Source: Pegea sp. RAD2-039 (taxonomy: Eukaryota; Chordata; Thaliacea; Salpida; Salpidae). Taken from it: a stretch of DNA of 64,000 bases. Numbering within the stretch: position 1 is the first letter of the stretch; every line of letters starts with the position of its first letter. The translations under genes and the position numbers were made by a program. Below, piece after piece: positions 12,177 through 28,600 of this stretch. The DNA is taken from assembly GCA_034620365.1 (NCBI GenBank), contig JAQGEQ010000357.1, positions 186,001 through 250,000 on the forward strand. The letters run 5' to 3'. Below the pieces are notes generated by a model. It did no database searches, was not told where the DNA came from, and saw nothing but the letters and a program-made list of their open reading frames with translations.

Positions 12177-13935
12177 GAAGATAACCTTCATATTTGTGTT
12201 GCTTTCTAAGCAGCTGAATGTTGAATTTTTAATGTTTTAATCGTTTAGAAGCATCGCGAGAAACAATTCGAATTTTTTTATACATTTTTTGAATTTGAAA
12301 AATTTAATATAATTTAATAATTCATGAAATGATTTTTTTAATTTTTATTTTTAAGATAACAATTTTTACTCCTTTCATTTTTTTATAAACTTTTTAAAAT
12401 CTTTTAATTCAATCTACTTTGTATCCTTGTTTGAAAATACTTTTCATATTTAGTTAATATTCAAATAAAAGAATAGTTTAAAAACTTTAAATGACTTTGA
12501 AGCTTAAAGAGTAATCCTAGAACAGAATCCATTAAACTTAATCAGTTTGCGTCATTTTATGTAAATTTTACTTAAACTGTCCAATTTTTAAGCTTTACAG
12601 CATCTAAACATCATTTAGATTATTGAAATACACATTTCCTAGTGGTTAAAAGATTTTGTTTTAATAGAAAAAGCTTTTGAAAAAAATAAAGAATAAATTG
12701 AGTTTTTAGAATATAATTAATAAAACAGCAGTTTTTTTGTGAGTTTGTAAATAAAACAAAGCAAACTTGAAGTGATCAAAAATTCTTTAAATTATTAAAT
12801 AAGGATTTAATACAATTAGAGACTAAATACATAAATAAATCGATTGATTATTCTAAAATAAAAACAAAATTATTACAAAAAAATATAACTTCATTTCTTA
12901 ATTAAAGAAATTTACAAAAACTTTATTAATGAAGAACTATTGAATTTTAATTATTTTTAAAACAATTGAAGATATGACAAATTTTTTTGATAATTACTAA
13001 TTTCATGATTTGAGTAATTTGTATTAATATCATAACTAATTGATGACATAGACAACTAAATAAAATTGGTTTGGTAGTTTTTTTTTATTATGTTTAAATA
13101 CACGTTGTTTATTAAAAACTTTTACTAATGAATAAATTTACTCAAAATATTAGAAAACATCTTTTAGTTGTTACAAAATTTTGATATAAAATATTCATGA
13201 GAAAAATAAAAATAAAAACCACTTAAAAGAAAATTTAGTAATTATAAATAAAATCGATAAACTTGCAACTGAATACGTGATAAGGAAGATCAAATTTTTT
13301 CATCAAATGATGAGACTGGTTCTAGTATTATCATAAAAACGAATTTACTTGCCTCGCTGTCTACTGTAAACATTTTAAATAATTTAGTTGAAAGAGGAGA
13401 GATAGTTTTGAAATTTTTAGTTTTTTAGAAAGGGTGAAATTATATAGAAGAAAAATCAATAGTTTGAAGGTAGCCGTACCAGGATTTGAAACCGACTTCT
13501 AGTAATGAAGTTATTTGTTTTACTTTTTTAGTTTAAGTTTTTCAAATCTTTAATCTATCGAGCAGTCAGTTTACTTTCACAAATTCTATTTGTCAGCAAA
13601 AACTTAGAAAGTTATATCGATTTTTTCAGCTGTTGTATAAATTTACTTATCCAAAGTTAGTGAAGAGATTTCTAAATATTTTTCATATTTCAAAATAAAA
13701 AAATCATAAATCAATGAAAGTTTTTATTGTTGAGAAGAAGAAATATTTTTGAAGTGGTGCTTTATATACAAAAGTTCAAACTTCAAGTAAAGTTTATTTA
13801 GAAAGTAATTTTTTCAGAGTAGTTTTGGTTTCAATCAAATTATTTTTAAGTTCTTTAATCAAATCTGAACTGATTCTAAAAATGTTCTGAATTTCAGTTC
13901 CATTCATAAATCTTAAATTATTCATCAAATAAAAA
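12177..13935. other. AT-rich intergenic region, no gene seen
   Basis: A 1.8-kb AT-rich spacer between the cadherin and RhoGEF genes, which share orientation. No coding signal was found. It should contain the cadherin 3' UTR and the RhoGEF promoter. Confidence 0.5.
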
Positions 13936-16900
13936 ATGAACCCAAACCAACAAAGTCAAGCGAAAGTGGATCAGAAGCTGGAAGATAATGAAGACTCATC
14001 TGAAGACCTTCAAACCAATAGGGATGCCACATCTACTGATAATCCTCTTCTTCGTAAAGAAGCGATCAAAGTAATTAAGAGTTGAATGAAGACAAGATGA
14101 GTAATTTTTTCGAAGTAGATATCAACAGGACGAATCCGAGTGAGCGACAGTTGGCAAGATGAAGCCAAATCAGAAATGGCCAAAAAGTTGCACATCATTA
14201 AAAAGAACTTTGGTGAGTCTCACAAAACATTTCTACTTTCTTCAATTTAATCACAAATGACGATCAATTGCTTGTGATGTCATCTGTCACTAATGACATC
14301 AGCTGATTTTACAGAAGCACTGTGTCTTCCCGCTACTAGCCGAGGATCTTCTTCACAAGCTCGTCGACTGACCCACATCTTTCAAATGCGATGTGTCTAC
14401 GCTCATGGAGGAGTGGACCTTCACAATCGTCCTCTTCTTCTATTTCCTTCTTTTCCTTCTCTTCATCTGATTAGTGAAGGGGAATTCCGTGACGTCATCC
14501 TCTATTTGGCTAATGCAAAACGGTGATAATCTTTCAGACTATTTTGATAATAATCATTTTCGGGGTTTTTATCACAGCTCTTTTGTTGCCCTTATTGATC
14601 GAAGGAAGGAAAATTGGTTTTCTGTTCGAATCGCTCTTCAAAGACTCGCTGTAAGTTTTTTTTTATCACATGACCAAGACTTAATAATCAATTGGTTTGA
14701 AGAGCGCAGAGCTGAGTGACATAGTAGAAAAAGTTATCATTCTGCGACCTGAAGGCTTCTTTAAGGCCGCCATTTCTAGTATTTGTCTGCGTCTTGAAAG
14801 TTTACCATTTCAGGTGATTACATGATTAGATGTACAACTCTCAAATTATTCTCATCTTGTAGGTTGTGCTGTTGCCAAATGTATTAGAGTTGAATCATCA
14901 TGTTAATAAAGATCAACTGACAGCTGATTTTGATGGAAGCTCAACTTATGTTCATCAGTTATGGATTGATAACAAATTGGTTTTTTTTAAGTACTTCGAA
15001 TGCAACAAAGTTTCATCTTTTTGTTTGAAGGCGTTGGAGAATTTTGCTTTGGGAGCAATTGATGCTGAAAGAAGATTAGAACAGTTTGGAGAAAATCTTG
15101 CCAATACTCAGCTTCCAAATGATCCGATTTCAACTCAGACTTTGTTAGAAGATGTTAAATCTGAAGTTGAGATCTTTAAAGTCGGTTGAGTCAGATGAAT
15201 TGATTTAAAGAATTGATAATTGTGTTTGTAGAAAGAACTTATTAAGATTGAAAGTGAATTCAATTGTTTGAAAACTTTTATCATCAAGAACCTCTTTTAT
15301 CAAGAGCTGTTAGAAGATCAAATGAAAAGAAGTTTGTCATGGTAACGTCCACCGTTTAAAGCTTTAATTTTCAGTGTCAACCAATTAAATGTTCATTTTA
15401 GTTTGCAGCAGTTATTGGAAGAAACAAAACTTGCTTTCGAAATTTTTTGTACAAAAAATTTGACAAAACTTCATCAATGTTTACAATTGAGAAAATTTGA
15501 GCAAGTGAGTAGGATGTAGCTTACAAATGATCATTAAATCACAAATGATACATCCAGGAATACAAAGAGATCAACTTATATCTTGATGAGATGGTTCCTT
15601 GGATTAAAATTCAAACAGTTGGAGTGAATATGAGTCAAATAAGCTCTTTAGTTGAAGTTCTCACAGAAAAAGAGAGATTATTAACAGTGAGTCTTCAATT
15701 GCCTGGATGTTAAATGATCCGTTAATACTTGAAGAGAATCCAATCTCGAATCAATAAGTTGGAACAAGAAGGTCTACATCTTGTGCTAAACGATCACTAC
15801 GCAGTGGACAGCATCCAGCCAAAGTGTGATGAAATCCGACGGAAGACAGACTCAATTAAAAAAGAGATTCAAGATAAGACGGAAGAGACGAATCAAGCTC
15901 TTCAAGTTGTCTTCAAAATCGAAAAGGTTAGTGAAAACTGATGACGTCATCAGACTTTTTCGGTTGGAAACATTTTAGATGAGCTCCTGGTGTGATGACG
16001 TCATCAAAATCTTAGCCGAGCAACCATCTGAAGATCTACAATCGATTGATAGTGCAAAGTGTGTCTTTGAAGAGATCAGCGGAGCTCTAACAGGCAAAGA
16101 GGAGCTGGAACTAACAGGAAGCGGATGTGATTCCGCTGAACTCCAGGTGATCCTCAACATCCAATTTCGAGTCAAAACTCTTCTGGATGCAGAATTTGTG
16201 GCAAGACACAGAGAAGCGGGTGGCCGGTGTGAAACGGCTGTGTGAAAAGCGTTTGACCAGTGTAAAAAAAGGACTGGCCCGACTAAGTGACCGTCCTATT
16301 CAAAAAGTTGAACCAACAACCAAACAGGCTTGTAGAGACGTAAGAGGAAGTGTGTTGACGTCATCAGGCGCGCATGAATCATCAAATGAATCAGATTTGT
16401 TGACATTGAAACTTATCAAAACTTTGTAATAACTGAAAATAATTTGAAACTGTTTTTAGTTAAAATTGAATTTTTTTAAATTTGTTGAAAGTTGATTTGA
16501 TTATTTGATTGAATTACAGAACAGTCAGAAAAAGGTTTTGAACAATCGAAAAACAAAGATGAAAAGTGATAATTTAAACGAGAAATTGAGGTAAGAATCC
16601 TTCCTTACTTCATCTTCTACTTCATCGATAATTAGTAAATATTTTTCAGTCATATCATTGATGAGCTTGTAACAACCGAAAGAACCTATGTAGAGCAAAT
16701 AGAAAGCATCATTAAGGTGACCACGTGACGTGATGTCAGCGCTTACTAAATTTAACTTCAACAGAATTACATGGATCCGTTTGATAGTAAAGCCCCAGAA
16801 AAGTTAAAGGGGAAAAAAGAGGTATTGTTCGGAAATTTGAAGGACATATTTTGCTTCCACAAAGATCAAATTTTACCTAAACTTGAAAAGAGCTCTTCTT

Positions 16901-18222
16901 TAGTGTCTTGTATCGCTGATGTCTTTATTTTAGAGGTAGTAGATGACAAGAATAAATTGTAACGTGACTACCAAATCGTCTAATTAGAAATCAAACTTTC
17001 GACTTTACTGTGACTACTGCTGCAATAGTTCACGATCTGAAAAATTAAGATCAAAAGTCGGAGAAAATCTTCCGTTTTTTATCAATTGTCAGAAGACAGC
17101 AAATCATCTTCTACCTTTAGGAGCTTATCTTTTAAAGCCAGTTCAAAGAGTCACTAAATACCAGCTGTTGTTGGAGGTGGGAAGACATCTTTTGTGGTTG
17201 CTCACTTCAAATTACTTCCATCTTTCAGCAAATGCTCAAATGTTGCCCAGAAGATCAAAATCCGCTACAGAAAGCGCTTGATTCGATGCATGACGTCACC
17301 AAATCTATCAATGATAGCTTACACGAAGCAGCTGTGCTAGGTTACGAGGTGAGTGGGTTGCTTAGCAACCAAAAAACTGAGGTGTTGTCCGTAGCAACTA
17401 TCTGATCTCGGGAAGCTGATATTACAAAGCCCAGTAGACATCCATGTTGAAAGAAGGAAAGAAAAAACAAAGCGGTCAAGATTCAGGTGAGTAAATGTGG
17501 GTCGCGGTGGTCGCGGTGATCGCGGTGATCGCGATTGAGTGACGTCATCACAGTGGCAAGCTGCTTCGGAGACATCTGTTCTTATACGAAAACGAATTGG
17601 TCATTTGTAAGCAGCAGAATCGTGACGCACAAAACGCGACATCTAGCGGTGAAGAAGAAGCAAGTTGTGGTATCTTAGTGGACGGCAAAGAGCAATTCTA
17701 TCATTTCAAAAGATCAATAAATGTAAAGAATTTGAAGATTAATAGGGGATAAAATGGCTTTTTTTAAAGTGGCTTGGAATGGAAGTTTGTGAACTGACCA
17801 CTGATAAAAAGCGCATTGAAATGTGGCGTGGTGGTGAAGTGATCACTCTTGCACTGCCCACTATGGTTGCTAAGCAACAATGGGTCAAACACATCAAAAA
17901 TTTTGTCTTATTTACAAATAAAAACTCCTTCAGTCCAGGTAAGTTGATGACGATGACATCAGTGATGATGTAAGTAGTCTCTCGCAGTTCGCCGATCAAG
18001 TTCAACAAAAGCTTCGCGCGTATCTACTCCTGTTAAAGAAGCGAGAGCGAAATCATCAACGCTCGCTCGAACCAGTCCTGCGTTGTCTTGCTCTCCCTCT
18101 AGTGGTAGAAAGTCAGAAGATCGGCGGAAGGTGACTAGATATCTCTTAATTTGAGATCACTTTTTATAATCTGATTTTCTTCGCAGAAATCTTCAAATCG
18201 AAAATATAAAGTCTTAATGTGA
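13936..18222 (+). CDS. Dbl-family Rho guanine nucleotide exchange factor (MCF2/DBS-like)
   Basis: Activates Rho-family GTPases by GDP release, probably at membranes. I chained 22 exons (first 13936-14070, last 18187-18222) with phase kept throughout: 3,015 nt, 1,004 aa. Domain order: an acidic N-terminus; a Sec14/CRAL-TRIO-like region (14315-14990) with GGVDLHNRPLLLFPSF, the ELSDIVEKVIILRP element and DQLTADFDGSSTYVHQLW, which matches MCF2/MCF2L/Kalirin-type Sec14 domains; a spectrin-like helical region (15000-16339) ending in WQDTEKRV and VKRLCEKR; the DH domain (about 16640-17348) with ELVTTERTYVEQ and the third conserved helix LLPLGAYLLKPVQRVTKYQL; a PH domain (about 17395-17936) with LRRHLFLYEN and the C-terminal helix Trp in QQWVKHI; and a basic Ser-rich tail. 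The order fits MCF2L (DBS) best; Trio and Kalirin are much longer. Introns are mostly about 50 nt. Seven TGACGTCA palindromes fall inside the gene. Confidence 0.92.
17356..17370. repeat. Perfect X-box-like palindrome in a RhoGEF intron
   Basis: GGTTGCTTAGCAACC lies just after a DH-domain exon, inside a 46-nt intron. It resembles the palindromic binding site of RFX transcription factors (GTTGCY..RGCAAC). Whether it is bound is unknown, and similar palindromes recur in the window. Confidence 0.5.
17501..17536 (+). repeat. 9-bp GC-rich tandem repeat in a RhoGEF intron
   Basis: Four 9-nt units (GTCGCGGTG twice, ATCGCGGTG, then ATCGCGATT) in the 67-nt intron before the first PH exon. The unit has CpGs in an otherwise AT-rich background and is followed at once by a TGACGTCA site at 17540. 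Confidence 0.85.
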
Positions 18223-20808
18223 GAAATTCCATGAATCTTAAAAGGTCTACTAACCAAAGACTTTCACATATAGTTAACAACTCTTTTCTTTATTTGATTG
18301 GTTCAAATTGCTGCAACAACTTTTTTTAATTTCTTATTTATTACTGATCAGTTTTTTTAACTCTGTTTTTAAAGCATGAAATTTGTGTGAAATAAAAAAT
18401 TTCAAATTATTTAAAACGAACATGAAAGCCTTTAGTATCAATATAAGTTTTTGTAGAAAAATTTTGGTTTAAAATCAGATTTGAAGGAAAAAATGATATT
18501 TTAGTTCAGTTTAGTTCTAATATTATAGTACTTAAATAAAAAGTTTTCAGATTTATTATTTGTTAATTGGCTATTAGATCTGCTTATAAAATTATCAGAA
18601 AAAAAGTTTGTAAGTTTTGCTAGATAGTAAATCAACACACGAAATTGGCTTTTTATCATTTTTCCCTGGCACAAAATAGTTTCCAATTTTCTTATTGACA
18701 TTACTAAATGATAATACTGAATATTTAATTAGTTTTAAAGGTATTCTGAAAAACTTCTGTCTATTTTAAAAACAATTTCGAACTATTAAAAAATAGGATT
18801 ATTGAAGAAACAATAAGTTTCTTAATCTAATTCTAGAGTTTTAATATTGTAAAAAAAAACTTAATCGACTTCTAGAATGATAATTAAAAGATATCAATTT
18901 CTAAAATGTCTTCTTTAGCACCTAGAATAAAAAACTTAAGAAATTAAACGATTTGTCTTCTATACTATATTATTGTGTCATAAAGGTTTTAGTAGCTTTT
19001 TTAACAAGTGATATAAAAAAGTTTCTTCATTTCTTTACTTATACTTTTGATTCATAAGTTAGAGTTACTTATACCTCTGCAGTGTTCCTATTTTTGCGTC
19101 TATTATACCGAATTGTGATAGTAAGGACCTTTTCATTATTTTTCTGCTAATCTTGTTTTTATGTTCGCTATAAGAGCTGTATAATTTGCGTTAAATAAAA
19201 TTTAACTTAATTTAAATTTCAAATGATATTAACAAAATCAGTTTAAACCAAACGTGATACAAATTTAAAGAGAAGTCATTTTAAGCTAATTAAAGAAAGT
19301 CAATATGTTAATAAAATCAATCATAATTTTCGACCAACTTTTGATTTAATATCAGAGATGCTTGGACTTTCCTCTCTTTAAGGTAGCGTGTATGTTTCTC
19401 AAATATATTTGTGTAATTCAATCACCAAGCTTATAAATCATTCAATTAGATTATTGTTTCTCATTTGTATTTACAAGAATTTGTTGTTTGTTTAGCTCTA
19501 GCCAAGTGTGTTCATATCATAAGTTTGCTTAGATTAATGAGAAATATAAAATAGTATTAAAAATCATAGACGTAATTGTTAGTTAGATTATTAATTAGAA
19601 ATAGTAAGCAAATTTTAAACATTTTTATTATTTCAGAAACTGAATTAATCGTATTTTATAAAAATATTCAAGCTATTATCAAAATTTTAAAAATAATTTT
19701 AATTTTTGTTAAACTATTAAATCATAAAAATGAATATTTTTACTTTAAATATAAAGATCAACTCTACAACTTTTACTTTCTTTATTTTAAAGCGTAAAAG
19801 CAGGCATTTTCAAGGTTACTTTAAAGTTGAAGTATCTTTAACCTTCCCACTTTTTTAACCAATCAAAACGCTTTGTTGTGTTGTGACCTATATTTGATAA
19901 ACAAGATGTAGTAACATTTCTTTCTGTTTTAATACTTTGGTTTTTCTCAGAAATTTATGTTGTTTATTTCATAGGTTAGAAAGTCCAATTATTTTTTAGC
20001 TATAAGTATTGCTTCTTTTAATTGTAATTTTCATTAAACTTGATATTGTTCGGGAATTTTTAGAGTTTTTAAAAGTTGCTCAGACAATTGTCGGATTTTT
20101 TCTTGATTTTAAAGAAATTTTGATAAAATCATTAACTTTTATGTTTGTTTGTTTGTTAAATCAAAAATATTATATTTTATATTATTGAGAAAGAATTTTT
20201 TCACTTTTAATTTTAACTTTTTTATATTTTTTAGCAAATTTGGTCTTAAATTTTAATTTTTGGTTAAATTAGTAAGATTAGGAATCTGATTAAAAAATTT
20301 ATATGAAGACTTTTAAAGAAAAAAAATTTTTATCTAAATTTTTTTGAAATATTTTATCATTATAGAATTAATAAGTGATTATTTTAACTAAAAAGTTTAT
20401 TTTTTCGTTGTATTGAATTAGAAAGTATTTTAATAAGAAATTATTTGATTTATATATTAATTAGATAACATCTATTACAAAAAAATTTATTGTGAAATAG
20501 AAAAGTTATGTTACTTAATATGAATCTTTTTTTATATATAGTTTCTTATACCATCTAAAACTATTTTATTTCTTTTAATTTTTTGTGAATAAACAATTCT
20601 TTAAAATTTATCTTTAATCTGAATTATTTATGAAAACTTTCTATTTATTTATATGATTATATTGACACATTTATACAAATAATAGAACTAAAATTATACA
20701 ATTTCTATTTAATATGTAACTAATTAATTTCTTTATCAGTATCTTATTTATTTTGACAATTTTATTTGTTTTTAGATTGTTTTTATTTACTATTTATTTA
20801 GATTAATC
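18223..20808. other. AT-rich intergenic region with RhoGEF 3' end
   Basis: A possible polyadenylation signal AATAAA lies at 18391-18396, about 170 nt after the RhoGEF stop. The remaining 2.4 kb is extremely AT-rich with only short chance open frames and should hold the glycerol kinase promoter. No other feature is supported. Confidence 0.45.
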
Positions 20809-23780
<2,972 letters not shown>

Positions 23781-24654
23781 CTTTCACTTCGTGTATTTCA
23801 AGACGAAAGTTATTTGTAGTTTTACTCGATTAATAACCAGCTTTCTGAACTACATATTATTAATATTTGCCCAAAAACAGCTATATCAAACATATTTACA
23901 AATTTCTTGCACTAAACCACTTTACAAAAACTTTATTTACATTCTATTTCTTACTACAAACGTTTATTTGATGTCTAAATTTTATGATTAACTTTAGTTT
24001 TTATCGAAACCAATTTTTATTCATATTTTACGACACATATTTCTATATATTTGAAATAATACACCTTTAGCTTTTATAACTTTACACAGTTTACTACAAA
24101 TGTACTTGAAGCCAATTTTTATTAAACTTAATCATTTTTTTGGTACTTAAACCTGACCAGCATGTAATAACAACAGATTATTTGCATCTTTTACTCTGCT
24201 TCTTCTTTTCCGACGTCATTTTTGCACTTTTTTCTTCGTTTCTATATTCAAAGCTTCAATTACGTAATGTTCGATGTTATAAATTTCTAGTTAATTAATT
24301 TCTATATTTAATTATTCAAAAAAATAAAGTTAATTTAATTACTCAAAGTTTTAAGGTCAAATCTAATCCTATAATCTATCTACAAGCTTAATTGACAATT
24401 ACCCTTTTCTAGCATCCTTTAATTGGGTAACTTTCTTTTTAGAGTCTTTAATCGTATCCGTCAACTTACAACTTTCTATAGCAGTTTGTAAAGTTAAGAA
24501 AAATATGAAAAAACTTTAAGTAATCTAAAAATATATTAAATAAATAATTAAATGAAGATATGAACTACCACCTAATTCGCATTCCTGTTATTTAAAGTTA
24601 CAAATTAAGAACAGATAGCAACTATTGTGTCTACATTACAAGTAATCATCTATT
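23781..24654. other. Convergent intergenic spacer, no gene seen
   Basis: Contains the 3' flanks of glycerol kinase (+) and the 143-aa gene (-). The 23746-23991 frame overlaps the GK stop and looks like UTR. No further feature. Confidence 0.45.
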
Positions 24655-25653
24655 TTAAGAACAATATATTAAAAGCAAGTCAGGATATTTTGACGAGGCT
24701 GGTTTCGAGGTAGTGGTTCGCATCATTGTTTCCGGGACTTTCTCATTAATCAGCTGCTTTATGTAAAGATGGTGCGAAATTAGAGGAGTGAGACCTCTTG
24801 TGTTGAAATTGACACGTTCAAAACTGGCGTTTTCATTTAATGGCGTTGATTTTTCTGTAGATTTAGAAATTTATTTATTTAAAAATTTCTGTATTTCAAC
24901 TTTATATTTTTAGAATAAAATACAATAAACAGATTTTTTCTTGCTAAAAATATATAAGTTGTAAGAGGTTATTAAAATTTAATCTCTAAATGTGTATGAT
25001 CGGTAAGATTTGGGAATATAACATAAATCTATAAGAAGATTTAGAGCTTTAAAGGTGAGCATTAAAAGCTAAAAAAATATTCTGAAATGATAGAATAGTG
25101 CTGATAGGTTGAAGAAATGAGCAAACAGGCATTGATTGTATTAATTTGTCATTTTTAGTGTTTTAAAGATTGTTTTAAACAATGAAAGTTTAAATGAATA
25201 AACTATATAGAAGCTAAAATTTGCATTTTCTAAAATTTCTTAATCAAATTGTTTTTCAAAGAAAGCTTTCATAGTTTGATGAGATTGCAAAATTTCTAAC
25301 TCAGTCAAATTTCAAGAATGAAAAATAGAAAAAAACAAAAGAAAACCTCTCTTTTTTCGCAGCTTAGTTGAATTTTCTTCTTCAAAATTTTCGTCGATTT
25401 TATTTTCATGCAAGTATGAACTGAAATCAACCATAAGTTAAACACAACTTTAAAAAAATAGAAAACAAGTAACAATTGTTTTAAATGTTGCTTACCTTCC
25501 ACCTTCATCAACTACTTTATTATCCAAAAGAAGAAAATTAATTTTACTTTCAGTCTTTTTACCACTAAAACTGCAAAGGTTGATAAGTTTATTTTCATCT
25601 TCTTTGTTTGATCTTAATTTTAAAATGCTCAATTTCGATGACGCTGAAATCAT
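24655..25653 (-). CDS. Uncharacterised 143-aa protein, three exons
   Basis: Not recognised. Exons 25653-25496, 25420-25347 and 24854-24655 have GT-AG borders and join in frame to 432 nt (144 codons with stop). The start is the first in-frame ATG of the model; the frame is also open a little upstream, so a 5' exon cannot be excluded. The protein is hydrophilic, with no signal peptide or membrane segment. A Lys-rich N-terminus (residues 1-50) leads to an acidic stretch, a basic KLRKKREK patch, and a C-terminal block FNTRGLTPLISHHLYIKQLI that looks like a conserved helical motif, then a Thr/Ser-rich end. The basic patch could be a nuclear localisation signal, by inference. Exon frame agreement and the less AT-rich last exon are the evidence that it is real. 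Confidence 0.6.
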
Positions 25654-28600
25654 TGAATACAATTTAGTACAAAAATTTAAAGAGTAAAATCTCGATTGAG
25701 TTTTAAGACAACTTCTAGTTGACAGAAATTAGTTTTGATACCTTAATTGTATAAAAAAATTAGAAAAAAATATTAATAAGATTAAGAAGTTCGTAAAAGA
25801 AATACTTAGTTATTCTACACCATCAAAAAAATTCGTTATGCTACAACAATTACTCGTAACCTTTTATTGTTATGCTACAAAAAGTGTTTGTAGACAAACT
25901 GTGACTCTTTGTTTTTAGAAGACATCTGTTATCGTGTTATCGCGACGATAAACCTATTATTATTATTTTATTATTAGTATAATCAAATAACTGAATTAAA
26001 ATGCCAAAATCCTAAAGTAATTACTTGACGATTGAAGATAAAAGTAATGATAAGCTGAAGAGCAAACGTTACAGCTTTACACTGAAGATTTTGTTTGTAT
26101 TGTAAGCAACCAGCTGGTAAAAGACAAATAAACTATTTAGATTTAAGTTATCTGCAATTCTCCAAAATGAAATTTATATGAGATATTCAGTGAAAATAAC
26201 TAAACAACTCCTTTAAATTGTTATTTATTGAAACAGTTCTATAAAGTAATTAGTCAAGCTAAGCGACTTGTTGATTTGAAAAGTATAGTCCTTCAAAATA
26301 ACTGAATTTTGTTAGCAATTTTTATTTGTTTTAATTAAGTTTTAAATTGATAGTTTTGTAATGTGTTTACATGTAATGTAGGTTCAAATTCGTTAAATAA
26401 TGGAAAATATTGACATTTGACTATTAAACATGTAATAAAATTGATATGAAAACATACAGCAATAATCAAAAAGCTAATATTACCTAGGTTAGAATAGTAG
26501 GATACAGACGCTTCAGAAATAAGACAGATCATAGAAAATGCTAGATAAAAAGTTGAGAGCTGTTTGTAGTTCGTATTATTTGTTCTTAAAATAGTATTGA
26601 TGGTAGAAAATTGTGTGAGGAATATTTCAATAAACCAAACTAACCTCGGACAAAATAAATTCAAAGATATGTTAATTAATTGATTAATTAATAGATTGTT
26701 AAAATGGGTGAAGCAATTATTAGAAAGTTTATTCAACAAATTTGTAGCACTAAAATTTTTTACTTTTTAAATTAAAAAGTTTTGAATTGCTGATTAAGTG
26801 GGTAAAAATTGACTTTGTTTTTTAGGAATGATTTATAAAATAAATATTTTGCCAATAATTTTATCAAATAATAAGACATAATTATATAACGAAGGTACAT
26901 TAAATAATCTAACCAACAGTAATTTTATATATATCATATAGCATTTTGTAGTTTAAATATTATATTTTTATTTCTATTTACTTACTACAAAAACTTTCCA
27001 TGTCAATTGAATTATCTAAAATTGACAGACTACGGTTTTATTATTGGTCGAAAAATACCAAAAGCTATTTATTTAAACATGGTTAATAATTAAGTTTTGA
27101 ATAAACAATATTATCAGCTTTTTAAATGCTGTAGACTAACACAAACAACTGTGTTACATAAACATTTATAAATAAACTGTCTATTTAGGAGTAGTTATTA
27201 GCTATGTAAACAAAACAACAACCGCTTACCTCTAATATTTATTTCTTAGAGACTGATGAACTAATAAACAGATTAAAAGTTCGGAATTTATCTCATTGTG
27301 TAACTAATTTATGGGGACAAATTACAAGTTTTTAATTTTATGTGAAATATTTCCCCAAATTATGATTAAAACTTCTACAAAATTGACAAAAATAACTTTA
27401 TCATGGAAAAGTTTAAAATTAATTTTAGGAAGTAGTATTTGAAAGATCTAAGTTGAAATAATATTTATTTAGAAAATATTAATTCTATTGATATAAAATA
27501 TGGGACTAATAACTTGAAGATTAGTTTAAGATTATTTTTTTGTTTATTTTGAAGTTTTATCTAGAGACGTCCTCATATCCAACTTGTTGTTTTATAAACT
27601 TAAATCTTATAAACCTTAAGTTATTGGAATTAGTAAACCCAATAACAGTAAGTTACAAAAGTCAAAATAGATTTAAAATTGAATTTAAAATGAAAGCTAA
27701 ATGTTAAATAAGCTTAGAAGACACTTTGCATTTTACCTTACTTAAAAAAACGCATCATTTTTTAGTGGGTGTAAGATTTTGGAAATATATTTTTTAATAT
27801 GATCATATTAGCAGTAAATATCATTTATAGCTTAAACCTAAATTTGTTATTGAATTAAAACGGTTTTTAAAATTGAATTATAAAAAGGATCTACTACAAT
27901 TTTCGATAAATTAGTAGGCGTATAATCTTTTTAAATTTAAAAACCCTTCCTTCCCAAACCGATTCTAGAATTGGTAGATAATGTAATTTAACAACTTAAG
28001 CCACCCAAAATAGTTCAAAACTATTTTGATTTTAAGTGATTAAAATAAGGCTTGGTCTTAAATATATCAACTTTTAGCAAATAAGAAAACATTGCTATTA
28101 ACAGAAGTACTATTGTAAGTTTACAGTTACAATGAACTCTTTAAAATTTGTTGTTAAACATCATAGTTATAAATTTCCAAAGTTTAAAAGAATGATTTTA
28201 GAGAAACAATTGTTTGAGATGAACGGTAGTTTGAATGATGTAACCAGAAATAAGGTTTGCAAAGATGTTAGTGTAATTGTTTTATGTAAAAATAAATAGT
28301 TACGCCATGGTGTAAAAGATTTAAAGAAAAAATATCCATATAATTCACAAATAAGAGTTTCAATAGTTTGTTTACCAAGTAGAAATTCCTTTGCATGCAT
28401 TTTATGCAAAAAAACACTTTGAAATTTAAGCAAAAAAACACAATTTGATGTTTTTTCTTCTACTTTATGAAAATTATTTTTCTGAATTAAAAAGAATAAT
28501 AGAACTTTAGATCTACCCCGTAATTTTTTGCAACAAATATTTTGTTTAAACCGCTCGTCTCAATACTCTTTTTCGAACATAGACAGAATTGCGAAAACAT

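Noticed and set aside
13470..13500. tRNA B-box-like sequence (GGTTTCAAATCC on the minus strand)
   Set aside because: The T-loop is shifted relative to the canonical TTCRANY, and no acceptor stem, D arm or anticodon arm can be folded around it.
28167..28433. 88-codon minus-strand ORF
   Set aside because: AT-rich and Phe/Leu-heavy, with no recognisable domain or splice partners.
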